DNA of 64,000 bases, taken from positions 153,546 through 217,545 of the forward strand of contig JANQLV010000051.1 in assembly GCA_028280415.1 (NCBI GenBank). The letters are read 5' to 3'. Shown here one piece after another: positions 35,552 through 44,816 of the stretch. The number at the start of each line of letters is the position of its first letter. Position 1 is the first letter of the stretch. Position numbers and translations under genes: made by a program. A model generated the notes under the pieces. The model had not been told where the DNA came from. It searched no databases and saw only the letters and a program-made list of their open reading frames with translations. This stretch comes from Saprospiraceae bacterium (GTDB lineage Bacteria; Bacteroidota; Bacteroidia; Chitinophagales; Saprospiraceae).

Positions 35552-38461
35552 ATGAAAGAACAGCTTCTTGAACTGAAAGAGCAATTAAGCGGTGAGTTGC
35601 ATGATGATCAATTGATGCGCGTACTTTACGCTACTGATGCTTCCGTTTATCGGCAACTCCCTTTGGCAGTAGCTTATCCGGCCGATGTATCTGATCTCAA
35701 AAAGTTAATTCATTTTGCCCGCACAAATAATACCTCCCTGATACCCCGAACGGCCGGTACCTCTTTAGCCGGGCAGTGCGTTGGAACAGGTATCGTCGTA
35801 GATGTCTCAAAGTTTTTTACAAAAATTATCGAAGTCAATGTTGAAGAGCGCTGGGTCAGGGTTCAGCCCGGAGTGATCAGAGATGAACTGAATAATTTTT
35901 TGCGCCCTCATGGACTCTTCTTCGGCCCCAATACCGCTACCGCAAATCGTTGTATGATCGGTGGCATGGTAGGTAATAACTCCTGCGGCTCCACTTCTAT
36001 TAAATACGGAACGACCAGAGACCACGTTTTGGAACTGGAGGTTCTGCTGAGTGATGGCAGCGAAGCTGTTTTTCATACCTTATCCAAAAAAGAATTTTTT
36101 CAAAAAGCATCCGGTTCACAACTTGAAAATCAGCTATATCAACAAATAAAAAAGATACTCTCCGATCCCGAAAATCAAAAGGAAATCAGAAAAGAATTTC
36201 CAAAACGGGAGATCAATCGCCGGAATACCGGTTATGCCCTTGACATTTTGCTGGAGACAGAAGTTTTTACAGAACAAGCAGCAGCATTTAATTTCTGCAA
36301 ACTACTCACCGGCTCTGAAGGCACACTAGCCTTTACCACTTCTATTAAATTATCCCTTGATCCGCTCCCTCCCGAGAAGGAGTTAGTTCTTGCGCCACAT
36401 TTCAACAGTATAGCAGAATGCTTGCAGGCAGTCGTAACCGTCATGAAATTTCAGCCGGATGCCTGTGAGATGATGGATAAAATTATTCTTGATTGTACCA
36501 AAGATCAAATTGCTCAAAAGAAAAATCGCTTTTTCGTTGAAGGGGATCCGGAAGCAATCCTAATGATCGAATTGAGAGCAGCTATTGTTAACGCCGTGCA
36601 AGAAAAAGCAAAGAAAATTATCCATGCCTTGCAAACAGCGAACCTTGGATACTCCTACCCCATTATTGAACCTCCACGTACCAACAGTGTCTGGGAATTG
36701 CGCAAAGCCGGACTTGGTTTATTAAGTAATCTCCCCGGCGACCCAAAAGCGGTAGCCTGTATAGAAGATACGGCTGTAGCCATTAAGGACCTGCCGGAGT
36801 ATATTCGCGAATTTGATGCCTTGATGGAACAATTTGGACAGAGAGCTGTACATTATGCTCATGCCGGAGATGGAGAATTGCACCTGCGTCCGATCCTGGA
36901 TTTAAAAAAGCAAAAGGATATTGATGTATTCAGAGCCATTACAGAAGCTACCGCCAGATTAGTAAAAAAGTATCGAGGTTCCTTGAGTGGAGAGCACGGT
37001 GATGGCAGAGTACGGGCGGAATTTATTCCAATAGTGCTTGGTCAAAAAAACTATGGTCTCCTCCAACAAATAAAAAAAACCTGGGACCCTCTGGAAATCT
37101 TTAATCCCGGAAAAATTGTAAACAGCCAGGCGATGCACAAGGATTTGCGCTACGAACCGGAGATGGAAACGCCAAGCTTCGATACTGTATTTGATTTCTC
37201 GGCTACCGGAGGTATCTTAAGGCTTGCAGAAAAATGTAATGGCTCGGGGGACTGCCGCAAGTTGAATACGGGAACAATGTGTCCAAGCTACCGGGCCACC
37301 CTGAATGAAAAGGATACGACCAGAGCAAGAGCCAATGTGCTTCGTGAATTTTTAACTCGGAGTGATCAGAAAAATCGTTTCAATCATCCAGAAATAAAAG
37401 AAGTTTTAGATTTATGCATTTCCTGCAAAGGCTGCACTTCAGAATGTCCAAGCAATGTTGATATGTCCACACTAAAAGCTGAGTTCTTATATCAGTATTA
37501 TAGAAGTAATGGTGTTCCCTTGAGGAGTAAAGTCTTTGGAAATATCAACCGCCTAAACAAACTGGCAGCACTGGCTCCGGGACTGAGCAATTTATTTTTA
37601 AAAAGTAAGCTCAGCAAAAAACTACTGGGAATTGCATCCCAACGCAAGCTTCCGCAATTAGCTCGACAAAGTCTTTATAAGTGGTATCGTTCCAACTACC
37701 CCAAAATTGCTCCCAAGAATGCGAATCGCTCTGTCTATCTTTTTTGTGATGAGTTCAGCAACTACCACGATGTGAGCATTGGCATCAAAACGATAAAGTT
37801 ATTAGCTCGGTTGGCTTATGATGTAAAAATGATCAAGCATCCCGAGAGTGGAAGAGCTGCAATTTCCAAAGGTTTGCTTATCCACGCCAGGTTTTGTGCC
37901 AATAGCAATGTAAAAATCTTTAGCAAAATAATTGATGAAAATATTCCTTTGTTGGGTATCGAACCTTCCGCCATTCTAACATTTCGGGATGAGTATCCCA
38001 AACTGGTAGCGCGTGAATTAGTCAGTCAGGCAAATGAGCTTGCGAAACATTGCCTGTTGATCGATGAGTTTTTGAGTCAAGAAATCCAGACGGGTAAAAT
38101 ACTGCCGACACTATTTACCAGAAATCAAAAAAAGATACTATTGCACGGACATTGTCATCAGAAGGCTTTGTCTTCCATCGAACATTCTGCCTGGCTTTTA
38201 AATCTGCCCGAGCATTATGAGGTAGAAGTTATTCCTTCCGGCTGCTGTGGAATGGCCGGTTCTTTTGGATACGAAAAAGAACATTTTGAGATCAGTATGA
38301 AAATCGGAGAACTGGTTTTGTTTCCGGCAATCCGGCAGTCCGGAGAAGAAGTACTTATCGCTGCTCCGGGCACAAGTTGCCGACACCAGATACAGGATGG
38401 CTTAAATCGAATTGCCAAACATCCCGTTGAAATATTATACGAAGCATTATTACAGGCATAA
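35552..38461 (+). CDS. Fused FAD-linked oxidase / Fe-S dehydrogenase, D-2-hydroxyglutarate or D-lactate type
   Basis: A 969-residue fusion. The N-terminal FAD_binding_4 domain (about 35-210; TAGTSLAGQCVGTGIVVDVS) and FAD-oxidase C domain (to about 535; SGEHGDGRVRAEF) are followed by a ferredoxin-like region with CNGSGDCRKLNTGTMCPSY and CISCKGCTSECP (about 622-633) and a C-terminal CCG domain with SGCCGMAGSFGYEKEHF (near 897). This is the layout of YdiJ-type D-2-hydroxyglutarate dehydrogenases and of GlcD/LldE-like D-lactate enzymes. Convergent sucA encodes an enzyme that uses 2-oxoglutarate, the product of the former, which favours the 2-hydroxyglutarate reading. The exact substrate is inferred. 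Confidence 0.88.
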   Translation: MKEQLLELKEQLSGELHDDQLMRVLYATDASVYRQLPLAVAYPADVSDLKKLIHFARTNNTSLIPRTAGTSLAGQCVGTGIVVDVSKFFTKIIEVNVEERWVRVQPGVIRDELNNFLRPHGLFFGPNTATANRCMIGGMVGNNSCGSTSIKYGTTRDHVLELEVLLSDGSEAVFHTLSKKEFFQKASGSQLENQLYQQIKKILSDPENQKEIRKEFPKREINRRNTGYALDILLETEVFTEQAAAFNFCKLLTGSEGTLAFTTSIKLSLDPLPPEKELVLAPHFNSIAECLQAVVTVMKFQPDACEMMDKIILDCTKDQIAQKKNRFFVEGDPEAILMIELRAAIVNAVQEKAKKIIHALQTANLGYSYPIIEPPRTNSVWELRKAGLGLLSNLPGDPKAVACIEDTAVAIKDLPEYIREFDALMEQFGQRAVHYAHAGDGELHLRPILDLKKQKDIDVFRAITEATARLVKKYRGSLSGEHGDGRVRAEFIPIVLGQKNYGLLQQIKKTWDPLEIFNPGKIVNSQAMHKDLRYEPEMETPSFDTVFDFSATGGILRLAEKCNGSGDCRKLNTGTMCPSYRATLNEKDTTRARANVLREFLTRSDQKNRFNHPEIKEVLDLCISCKGCTSECPSNVDMSTLKAEFLYQYYRSNGVPLRSKVFGNINRLNKLAALAPGLSNLFLKSKLSKKLLGIASQRKLPQLARQSLYKWYRSNYPKIAPKNANRSVYLFCDEFSNYHDVSIGIKTIKLLARLAYDVKMIKHPESGRAAISKGLLIHARFCANSNVKIFSKIIDENIPLLGIEPSAILTFRDEYPKLVARELVSQANELAKHCLLIDEFLSQEIQTGKILPTLFTRNQKKILLHGHCHQKALSSIEHSAWLLNLPEHYEVEVIPSGCCGMAGSFGYEKEHFEISMKIGELVLFPAIRQSGEEVLIAAPGTSCRHQIQDGLNRIAKHPVEILYEALLQA

Positions 38462-38498
38462 GGCAGGAGGTATTGGATGTGCTCCATACCTTCTGCCT
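38461..38498. terminator. Shared hairpin between convergent dehydrogenase and sucA
   Basis: AGGCAGGAGGTAT (38461-38473) and ATACCTTCTGCCT (38486-38498) form a 13-bp stem with one mismatch and a 12-nt loop, starting at the last base of the dehydrogenase stop and ending 11 bp from the sucA stop. T runs are absent on both sides, but the location is that of a bidirectional terminator. Confidence 0.55.
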
Positions 38499-38508
38499 TG
38501 TCATTATA

Positions 38509-41256
38509 TCATGCAAATGCACTTTCAATGATCTCCGCTTGCTGCTGGTCATGTGCTTTTTTGAAACCGGTAGCCGGAGAAGCACTAGCCTTACGGGTAA
38601 TTGGCTTAAACTGTCCGGGGAAGTTCAAGGCAATAAAGGACCATGCTCCCATATTAAAAGGCTCTTCCTGTACCCAATAGGTTTCGGCATTTTTATAGCG
38701 TTTAAGAATTTTGGCAATCTGTTTTTCCGCCAAAGGGTATAATTGCTCCAGACGGATAATTGCTATATCATCTCTTTTATCAGCTTCTTTTTTAGCCAAA
38801 AGGTCGTAGTATATTTTTCCGGTACAGAAAAGTGTACGTTTTACTTTTTTCAATTTCGCGGAAGTAACCGAAGCATCATCAATAATTTCCTGGAATTTCG
38901 TCCCGGTTTCAAAATCACTAAGATCCGATACACATTTCGGATGACGCAATAATGATTTTGGAGACATCACCACTAATGGCTTTCTAAACGGTCTGGCCAA
39001 CTGTCGTCGCAGCAAGTGGAAAAAGTTAGCAGGTGTTGTAATGTTGGCAACGGTCATATTATACTCCGCACATTGCTGTAAAAACCTTTCCAACCGGGCA
39101 CTGGAGTGTTCCGGTCCCTGACCTTCATAACCGTGTGGCAATAACATCACCAAACCACTCATGCGCTGCCATTTACTTTCAGCTGCTGAAATATATTGAT
39201 CAACTATCGTTTGAGCACCATTATAAAAATCACCGAACTGTGCTTCCCAGATAACCAAAGCATCCGGTGTAGCCAGTGAATAGCCATATTCAAATCCCAA
39301 AACGCCAAACTCGGAAAGCAAGGAATTAAAGATTCTAAACTTGCCCTGGTTTTTACTTAATCCATCAAGCCGGTTGAATTCCTTAAACGTTTTAGTGTCA
39401 TTAAAAATAGCGTGTCGATGAGAAAATGTACCTCTTTTAACATCCTGCCCACTCATTCTCACATCTTGCTTTTCCAATAGAATAGAGCCATAGGCCAGCA
39501 ATTCTCCCATTGCCCAATCCAACTTATTATCATTCAGAAGCTTTTGTTTACCTTTTAATAATCGGAGTACTTTCCCCAGCGGGTTTAAATCCGGTGGGAT
39601 GGTCATCAGATGTTTAATGATCTTATTTACAGTCCGTTTAGCAATTCCGGTTTCGGGAGAAATTTCAAAATCCTCCGGGCTGGTTGCCGCTTTCAATTTT
39701 CTCCAGGCCAGTTCAGGAGCCTGATATTCATAAGGAAGCGGCTTTTGTTTTACATAGTCCAGCCGAGCCTGGAGGTTTGCCCAAAATTCTGTTTCCAGTT
39801 TTTCTACCTCGCCTTCGCCCAAAGCTCCGCTCTCAATCAGTTTTTTAGAATATATCTCTCTGGGGTCACTGTGATTTTTAATAAAATCATACATCTGAGG
39901 TTGAGTAAATTTCGGATCATCTCCTTCATTATGCCCGTGTTTGCGATAGCAAACCATATCGATAAATACATCATTATTGAACAACTGCCGGTATTCCGTC
40001 GCTAACTCTACCGCATAGACTACTGCTTCGGGATCATCTCCGTTAACGTGGAAAACGGGAGCCTGTACCAAACTCGCTACCCCTGTACAATAAGTGGAAG
40101 AACGGGCATCATCAAAATCCGTTGTAAATCCAATTTGATTGTTGATCACAAAGTGAATCGTTCCGCCAGTGTAATAACCTTCAAGCTGGCTCATCTGTAC
40201 CGTCTCATAAGCAATACCCTGTCCTGCAATAGCCGCATCGCCATGAATTAGTATTGGCAAAATGCGATCGTACTCACTTTTATATAAAATGTCTGCTTTA
40301 GCTCTGGCAAAACCTTCAACTACCGGATTTACGGATTCGAGGTGAGAAGGATTGGGAACCAATTTGAGGTGAACTTTCTTTTTCCCCAGGGTTTCTACCT
40401 GAGAAGAAAATCCAAGGTGATATTTTACATCCCCGTCTCCAAAGCTAAGATCTGGAACGGCAGTTCCTTCAAATTCATTAAAAATCTGCTCATAAGTTTT
40501 CCCCATGATATTAGCCAGTACGTTCAAACGTCCGCGATGAGCCATTCCTATGACAACCTCTTGTACACTTCTTTCGGCGGCGGTATTGATGATCGCATCT
40601 AAAGCAGCAATCGTCGTTTCTCCGCCTTCCAGGGAAAATCTTTTTTGACCAATATATTTAGTATGCAGAAAGTTTTCAAAACCTACTGCTCCATTGAGTT
40701 TTTTAAGGATGCGACGTTTCTTTTCGATACTCAGCCCGTAATCACCAGTATCTGGCAAGTTTTCAATCTTTTCTCGAAGCCACATCCGTTTTGCTCTATT
40801 GTCGATATGAGAAATTTCAAATCCAATATTTCCGCAATAGATAGAGTTTAAGCGATCAATTATTTGTTGAAGGGTTGCATTCTTCAGACCAATTTCTTCT
40901 CCGGCAACAAAGACCTCGTTAAGGTCCGCTTCCGTAAGCCCATAATCCGACAAATCAAGATGAGGCGCCCGGTCTCTGCGTTGACGAATAGGATTTGTGG
41001 TCGATAGCAGGTGTCCCCGGCTTCTGAATCCGTGAATGATAGATAATACGCCAAATTCTTTGGTGCTAACTGCCGGATAAGCATGTCCATTTGTACCTTT
41101 AGATACAGTACTTTCGCCATTTTGGGCAGAGAATTCAAAACCCTGAAAAAAAGTTCTCCAGCCGTCTTCTACACTAGCCGGATCTTTACGGTATCTTTCA
41201 TACATTGAATCGATGAAAGAGGGATGTGCGTTGAATACGTAAGAATAATCGCTCAT
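38509..41256 (-). CDS. sucA: 2-oxoglutarate dehydrogenase E1 component
   Basis: A 915-residue thiamine-diphosphate-dependent E1, converting 2-oxoglutarate in the TCA cycle to the succinyl group carried by E2. N-terminal MSDYSYVFNAHPSFIDSMYERY and HGFRSRGHLLSTTNPI are typical of the family; the TPP/Mg site includes the HGDAAIAGQG region and VVIGMAHRGRLN. The length is usual. The partner E2 gene (odhB/sucB) is not downstream here, because the next gene is convergent, so E1 and E2 are either unlinked or E2 lies elsewhere. Confidence 0.97.
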   Translation of the reverse strand: MSDYSYVFNAHPSFIDSMYERYRKDPASVEDGWRTFFQGFEFSAQNGESTVSKGTNGHAYPAVSTKEFGVLSIIHGFRSRGHLLSTTNPIRQRRDRAPHLDLSDYGLTEADLNEVFVAGEEIGLKNATLQQIIDRLNSIYCGNIGFEISHIDNRAKRMWLREKIENLPDTGDYGLSIEKKRRILKKLNGAVGFENFLHTKYIGQKRFSLEGGETTIAALDAIINTAAERSVQEVVIGMAHRGRLNVLANIMGKTYEQIFNEFEGTAVPDLSFGDGDVKYHLGFSSQVETLGKKKVHLKLVPNPSHLESVNPVVEGFARAKADILYKSEYDRILPILIHGDAAIAGQGIAYETVQMSQLEGYYTGGTIHFVINNQIGFTTDFDDARSSTYCTGVASLVQAPVFHVNGDDPEAVVYAVELATEYRQLFNNDVFIDMVCYRKHGHNEGDDPKFTQPQMYDFIKNHSDPREIYSKKLIESGALGEGEVEKLETEFWANLQARLDYVKQKPLPYEYQAPELAWRKLKAATSPEDFEISPETGIAKRTVNKIIKHLMTIPPDLNPLGKVLRLLKGKQKLLNDNKLDWAMGELLAYGSILLEKQDVRMSGQDVKRGTFSHRHAIFNDTKTFKEFNRLDGLSKNQGKFRIFNSLLSEFGVLGFEYGYSLATPDALVIWEAQFGDFYNGAQTIVDQYISAAESKWQRMSGLVMLLPHGYEGQGPEHSSARLERFLQQCAEYNMTVANITTPANFFHLLRRQLARPFRKPLVVMSPKSLLRHPKCVSDLSDFETGTKFQEIIDDASVTSAKLKKVKRTLFCTGKIYYDLLAKKEADKRDDIAIIRLEQLYPLAEKQIAKILKRYKNAETYWVQEEPFNMGAWSFIALNFPGQFKPITRKASASPATGFKKAHDQQQAEIIESAFA

Positions 41257-41708
41257 TGAGTAGTCTTTTTCGTTTTAAACTTCGGTAGTATTGAATGGTT
41301 TAGAAAAAATAAAACGCCTTGAAAAGCGGATTGTTTTTATGGAAGTTGTTTAAAAATAGCGGCTAAAATCAGTTGTCAGTACCTGGAATTCAAGACAAAG
41401 CTCTTTTTGCGTTTCAGACTAGTAAAGCAGGGCACGATAAAAAACTATAGTATTGAATATCAATGACTTACAAATAAACCATCTATCTATTTTTATTAAA
41501 CGACTTCATTATTAATAATATTAAAAAGAAGTTCAAATAGCCATTTTATGATTATCTTGGCAAATATCGTGGAAATTTTACTAATATGCTCCATTTTAAT
41601 AAGCCGGATTCTGACTATTTTAAAAAATAATTTTAGCCAAATATTTCCTTTTCCATACAATTTCCTTAAATTTGCACTCCGAAATTGTAAAATAGATTTT
41701 AAAGAATT
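41257..41708. other. 452-bp divergent region between sucA and rpsT
   Basis: This AT-rich stretch holds the rpsT promoter box at 41667-41674 and must hold the sucA promoter. Apart from these I see no gene, no strong hairpin and no long repeat in it; the open frames present on both strands are low-complexity shadows. Confidence 0.5.
41667..41674 (+). promoter_or_regulatory. Bacteroidota -7 promoter box of rpsT
   Basis: TAAATTTG is an exact TAnnTTTG match, 34 bp before the S20 start codon. Ribosomal protein genes in this phylum usually have such well-conserved boxes. Confidence 0.65.
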
Positions 41709-41960
41709 ATGGCACATCATAAATCAGCAAAGAAAAGAATTCGTCAGGATGCAGTTAAGCGCCTTCATAACCGCTATTATAAAAAGGCGGCGCGTACTGC
41801 TATTAAAAAGCTAAGAGAGATGGAAGATTCTGCAGAAGCGAAGAAGTTCTTGCCAAAAGTGGTCAGCATGATCGATAAATTAGCGAAAAGAAATACCTGG
41901 CATAAAAATAAAGCCTCTAATTTGAAGGGGAAATTAACGAAGCACGTGAATAGCCTTTAA
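41709..41960 (+). CDS. rpsT: 30S ribosomal protein S20
   Basis: An 83-residue S20: MAHHKSAKKRIRQDAVKRLHNR at the start and KRNTWHKNKASNLKGKLTKHVNSL at the end, highly basic and helical. It binds the 5' domain of 16S rRNA. Transcribed alone, with a good -7 box upstream and a hairpin terminator downstream. Confidence 0.97.
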   Translation: MAHHKSAKKRIRQDAVKRLHNRYYKKAARTAIKKLREMEDSAEAKKFLPKVVSMIDKLAKRNTWHKNKASNLKGKLTKHVNSL

Positions 41961-41984
41961 GGTTATTATACTTCTAAAGTCGGG

Positions 41985-42018
41985 AAAGTGTACTCTGTTG
42001 ATTCGGGGTACACTTTTC
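41985..42018 (+). terminator. rpsT terminator
   Basis: AAAGTGTAC (41985-41993) and GTACACTTT (42008-42016) form a 9-bp stem with a 14-nt loop and continue into TC after TTTT, 25 bp after the rpsT stop. Confidence 0.6.
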
Positions 42019-42098
42019 TAGTATGTAAACTTCTTATACGCTCTCTCACAACCCATTTGCCTTTTACAATCTTCACTTCTCTTTTAAAATAAATTTTA

Positions 42099-42106
42099 TA
42101 TATTTG
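42099..42106 (+). promoter_or_regulatory. Bacteroidota -7 promoter box of the PaaE gene
   Basis: TATATTTG matches TAnnTTTG, 27 bp before the start codon; the TetR-type operator begins 4 bp later, so repressor binding would block transcription start. Confidence 0.6.
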
Positions 42107-42109
42107 CAC

Positions 42110-42125
42110 ACGAACGCACATTCGT
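42110..42125. promoter_or_regulatory. TetR-type operator
   Basis: ACGAACGCACATTCGT is a 16-bp palindrome with perfect ACGAA/TTCGT arms, and 7-bp arms with one mismatch. It lies between the -7 box and the start of the PaaE gene, which precedes a TetR gene. Binding by that TetR protein is inferred. Confidence 0.55.
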
Positions 42126-42132
42126 TTTTAAT

Positions 42133-43215
42133 ATGCCAAAATTCCACAGTCTTACTATAAAAGATATCCGAAAAGAAACTGATTCTGCTGTTTCTGTTGC
42201 TTTTGATGTACCGAAACAATTATGGGATTCCTATAAATTTATTCAAGGACAATACCTCACCTTAAAAGCAATGATCAAGGGGGAAGAGGTACGACGCAAT
42301 TACTCTATTTGTGTAAGTCCTCTGGACCAGGAACTTCGAGTCGCAATTAAACAAGTACCTTTTGGAAAGTTTTCAACCTATGCAAATCAGGAACTCAAAG
42401 TCGGCGATACGCTCGATGTGATGACACCAATGGGACGTTTTTATACGGAGCTACATGCAGATAATACGAAACACTATGTAGGTTTTGCAGGAGGCAGTGG
42501 TATTACTCCGGTCATTTCGATTTTAAAGACCATCTTACAAACAGAGTCTAAAAGTACTTTCACTTTATTTTACGCCAACAAAGGTTTCGATACCATTATA
42601 TTCCGGGAAGCAATCGAAGATTTGAAAAATGAATTCATGGAAAGACTAATGGTTTACCATGTTTTTAGCCAGGAACGACAGGAAGCTCCCTTGTTTAACG
42701 GGCATATTAATAAAGAAAAAACCCTGGAGTTTGCCAAGCTGCTTTTCGACCCGGCCCGGATAGATGATTATTTTATCTGCGGACCGGAACAAATGATGTT
42801 ATCCATCCAAGAAGCATTGGAATCTCTGGATGTTGCAAAGTCCAAAATCCACATTGAATTATTTACTACAACGGTCCAACAGTCTCCGGAAGAACAAGTA
42901 AAAACAGAAGCAGCAGCAGCCGATGCTTCAAATGTATGTCAGGTAACTATTCAAGTGGATGGAGATTTAATTGATTTTTCATTAGCTTATGGCGGGTCTT
43001 CCATCCTGGATGCCGCTCTTGCGAAAGGAGCAGACCTGCCCTATGCCTGTAAAGGCGGCGTTTGTTGTACTTGCAGAGCCAAGGTAATTGAAGGAAGTGT
43101 AGATATGGATGTCAACTATGCACTGGAGCCCGAAGAGGTAGAGGCAGGCTTTGTACTTACCTGCCAGTCACATCCCAAGTCAGACAAGGTTTTCATTGAC
43201 TTTGACGAGAAGTAA
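42133..43215 (+). CDS. paaE: PaaE-type ferredoxin reductase (phenylacetyl-CoA epoxidase reductase subunit)
   Basis: A 360-residue reductase with N-terminal FAD domain (RRNYSIC, near 55-61), NAD(P) domain (GFAGGSGITPVISI near 117) and C-terminal plant-type 2Fe-2S domain with CKGGVCCTCRAKV and a later LTCQS, together giving the four cluster cysteines. This is the PaaE/PaaK layout that passes electrons to the PaaABCD epoxidase. None of the paaABCD genes is in this window; only the TetR gene follows, by 27 bp. It might instead serve another oxygenase. The name is by domain similarity. Confidence 0.85.
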   Translation: MPKFHSLTIKDIRKETDSAVSVAFDVPKQLWDSYKFIQGQYLTLKAMIKGEEVRRNYSICVSPLDQELRVAIKQVPFGKFSTYANQELKVGDTLDVMTPMGRFYTELHADNTKHYVGFAGGSGITPVISILKTILQTESKSTFTLFYANKGFDTIIFREAIEDLKNEFMERLMVYHVFSQERQEAPLFNGHINKEKTLEFAKLLFDPARIDDYFICGPEQMMLSIQEALESLDVAKSKIHIELFTTTVQQSPEEQVKTEAAAADASNVCQVTIQVDGDLIDFSLAYGGSSILDAALAKGADLPYACKGGVCCTCRAKVIEGSVDMDVNYALEPEEVEAGFVLTCQSHPKSDKVFIDFDEK

Positions 43216-43242
43216 TTCGAAGTCAAAACGCTGAAATTATTT

Positions 43243-43818
43243 ATGAATAAGACGAAGAAGCAAATTGTATTTGAAGCAGCTGCAAAGTTGTTTATGGAAA
43301 AAGGCTATCTCGCAGCTTCCATGCGTGAACTAGCAGAGCGGGTCGGTTTGGAACAAGCTTCCAGTCTTTATAATCATCTCAAGTCAAAAGAAGATGTGCT
43401 GCGTAAAATATGCCTCGAAAATGCAGATAAATTCATTAAGGGCATTGATGAGATTGAGCGTATTAAAAATGATCCAATCACACAAATCAAGGCATTGATT
43501 CATCTTCATATCAATATTGCTGCAGAAGACCCCACCTCTGTTACCGTCTTTAATGATGAATGGCGACACCTCAGCGAACCTTATCTCAGCGACTTTTTAG
43601 CCAAACGAAGAAATTACGAAAATCGCTTTAAGGCCATTATCGAAAAGGGCATTCAGACAGAAGTATTTAAAGCAATTGATCCTACCGTAGCCTTTTATAC
43701 TATCCTGACCTCTGTGCGCTGGATTCACTACTGGTACAAACCGGAAAGAAATATCTCCATCGAAAAACTGGAATCCGATATCTTCGACTTGTTGGTAAAA
43801 GGTCTTCAAAAAGAGTAA
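43243..43818 (+). CDS. TetR/AcrR-family transcriptional regulator
   Basis: A 191-residue TetR protein. The N-terminal HTH region is FEAAAKLFMEKGYLAASMRELAERVGLEQASSLYNHLKSKEDVL. The C-terminal ligand domain contains IHYWYKPERNISIEKLESDIFDLLVKGL, similar to PaaR-like/FadR-like acyl-CoA sensors of the TetR family. It is 27 bp downstream of the PaaE gene and likely represses it via the ACGAA...TTCGT palindrome. Confidence 0.92.
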   Translation: MNKTKKQIVFEAAAKLFMEKGYLAASMRELAERVGLEQASSLYNHLKSKEDVLRKICLENADKFIKGIDEIERIKNDPITQIKALIHLHINIAAEDPTSVTVFNDEWRHLSEPYLSDFLAKRRNYENRFKAIIEKGIQTEVFKAIDPTVAFYTILTSVRWIHYWYKPERNISIEKLESDIFDLLVKGLQKE

Positions 43819-43923
43819 TTTCAACTACCATAATTTTTCGCTCTGTGGTATTGCCTGAGCAGAGTGAAACAGAAGATTCCCCCTGTAGATTATATTCTAT
43901 CAGATAGTAGTCAAGTAAGTTTT

Positions 43924-44013
43924 TTACTTCTTTCGCCCCAGAAAAAAGTTAAGAATCTTCTTAAATAAACGGACCAAAAAGGATTCTTTTTCAGGTTCTG
44001 ATTTTTTCGTCAT
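43924..44013 (-). CDS. Possible 29-residue cationic amphipathic protein
   Basis: An ATG-initiated frame on the minus strand encodes MTKKSEPEKESFLVRLFKK followed by a hydrophobic-basic end (ILNFFLGRKK). The charged head and amphipathic basic helix resemble small membrane-associated proteins. It lies alone in the 295-bp gap between the TetR gene and the pentapeptide-repeat gene. Only composition supports it, so it is a tentative call. Confidence 0.3.
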   Translation of the reverse strand: MTKKSEPEKESFLVRLFKKILNFFLGRKK

Positions 44014-44113
44014 AAAGGATGTGTTAAATGAAAAAACGGATTGAAGTAATTTAAACCATTGGATTAGACTTGAATCACTTCATTATTATACATTACTAAA
44101 ATGTGAATATTTT

Positions 44114-44686
44114 TTATTCAATTTTCAAACCATACTTTTCCAAAAGACCCGAAAGGCCATTGCGTAAAAATTTTGCCTGCCGGATTTGATTTTGTTCGGG
44201 ATCAAGCCGGTAGTTCCAGGCATTTCGAAAATCTGCCTTTTGCAAATTTGTATTCTGAAAAATGGTTCTTTCCAAATCACATTGATCAAAAACCGCAGCT
44301 TCGAGGTTAGCTCCGCTAAAATCAACCTCCAGTAGTTTACAGTTTTTAAAAACTGTCCCTTCCAAATTAAGCTCACAAAAAGTAGCTAACTCCAGGTGCG
44401 TATCCTCGAAAGAAACAGATAACAAGAAAGGATTACAGTATTCAAAGCCGGTTCCCAACAGTTTACAATCCAAAAAACGAACCTCCCGAAGTGCAGTATT
44501 ATTCATTTTCGCCATACTGAAATCACAAGCTTTAAACCTGCATTCAATAAAAGTTAAATGCGACAGGTAAAGATTTGAAAACTTACAATCTACAAATGTA
44601 CAGTTATCATATTTACCCTTCTCCGGAGCATTTTCAGAAAAGTCAACAGACTGAAAAGTTTCTTCCTCGAATATTTTTTCGCTCAT
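44114..44686 (-). CDS. Pentapeptide-repeat protein
   Basis: A 190-residue protein built of A(D/N)LxX-type repeats, such as NCTFVDCKFSNLYLSHLTF, KNCKLLEVDFSGANLEAAVF and DLERTIFQNTNLQKADF, which fold as a right-handed quadrilateral beta-helix. The length and single-domain layout are like Qnr/MfpA-related DNA mimics, but the family is large and no gyrase link should be assumed. Followed by a C-terminal helix. Divergent from the lactonase-like gene. Confidence 0.88.
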   Translation of the reverse strand: MSEKIFEEETFQSVDFSENAPEKGKYDNCTFVDCKFSNLYLSHLTFIECRFKACDFSMAKMNNTALREVRFLDCKLLGTGFEYCNPFLLSVSFEDTHLELATFCELNLEGTVFKNCKLLEVDFSGANLEAAVFDQCDLERTIFQNTNLQKADFRNAWNYRLDPEQNQIRQAKFLRNGLSGLLEKYGLKIE

Positions 44687-44752
44687 TACATCTCGTTTTT
44701 CAAAATCAGCTTTTGCATTTGATGCATTAAAAGTTCTTTCAAGTTAGCCTTT

Positions 44753-44760
44753 TATTTTTG
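44753..44760 (+). promoter_or_regulatory. Bacteroidota -7 promoter box of lactonase-like gene
   Basis: TATTTTTG is an exact TAnnTTTG match, 56 bp before the start of the beta-propeller gene in the divergent region. Confidence 0.45.
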
Positions 44761-44816
44761 ATTAGCACAAATTGAGCACTTTTCAATTATTCTAAAGATT
44801 TCTCTATGTTTGTTTT

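Noticed and set aside
43951..43990. AAGAATC / GATTCTT stem followed by TTTC as terminator of the TetR gene
   Set aside because: The stem is only 7 bp with a 24-nt loop and overlaps a plausible 29-residue coding frame.
44114..44686. Pentapeptide-repeat protein as quinolone resistance (Qnr) determinant
   Set aside because: Single-domain pentapeptide proteins are common and the sequence shows no feature specific to Qnr; resistance cannot be claimed.
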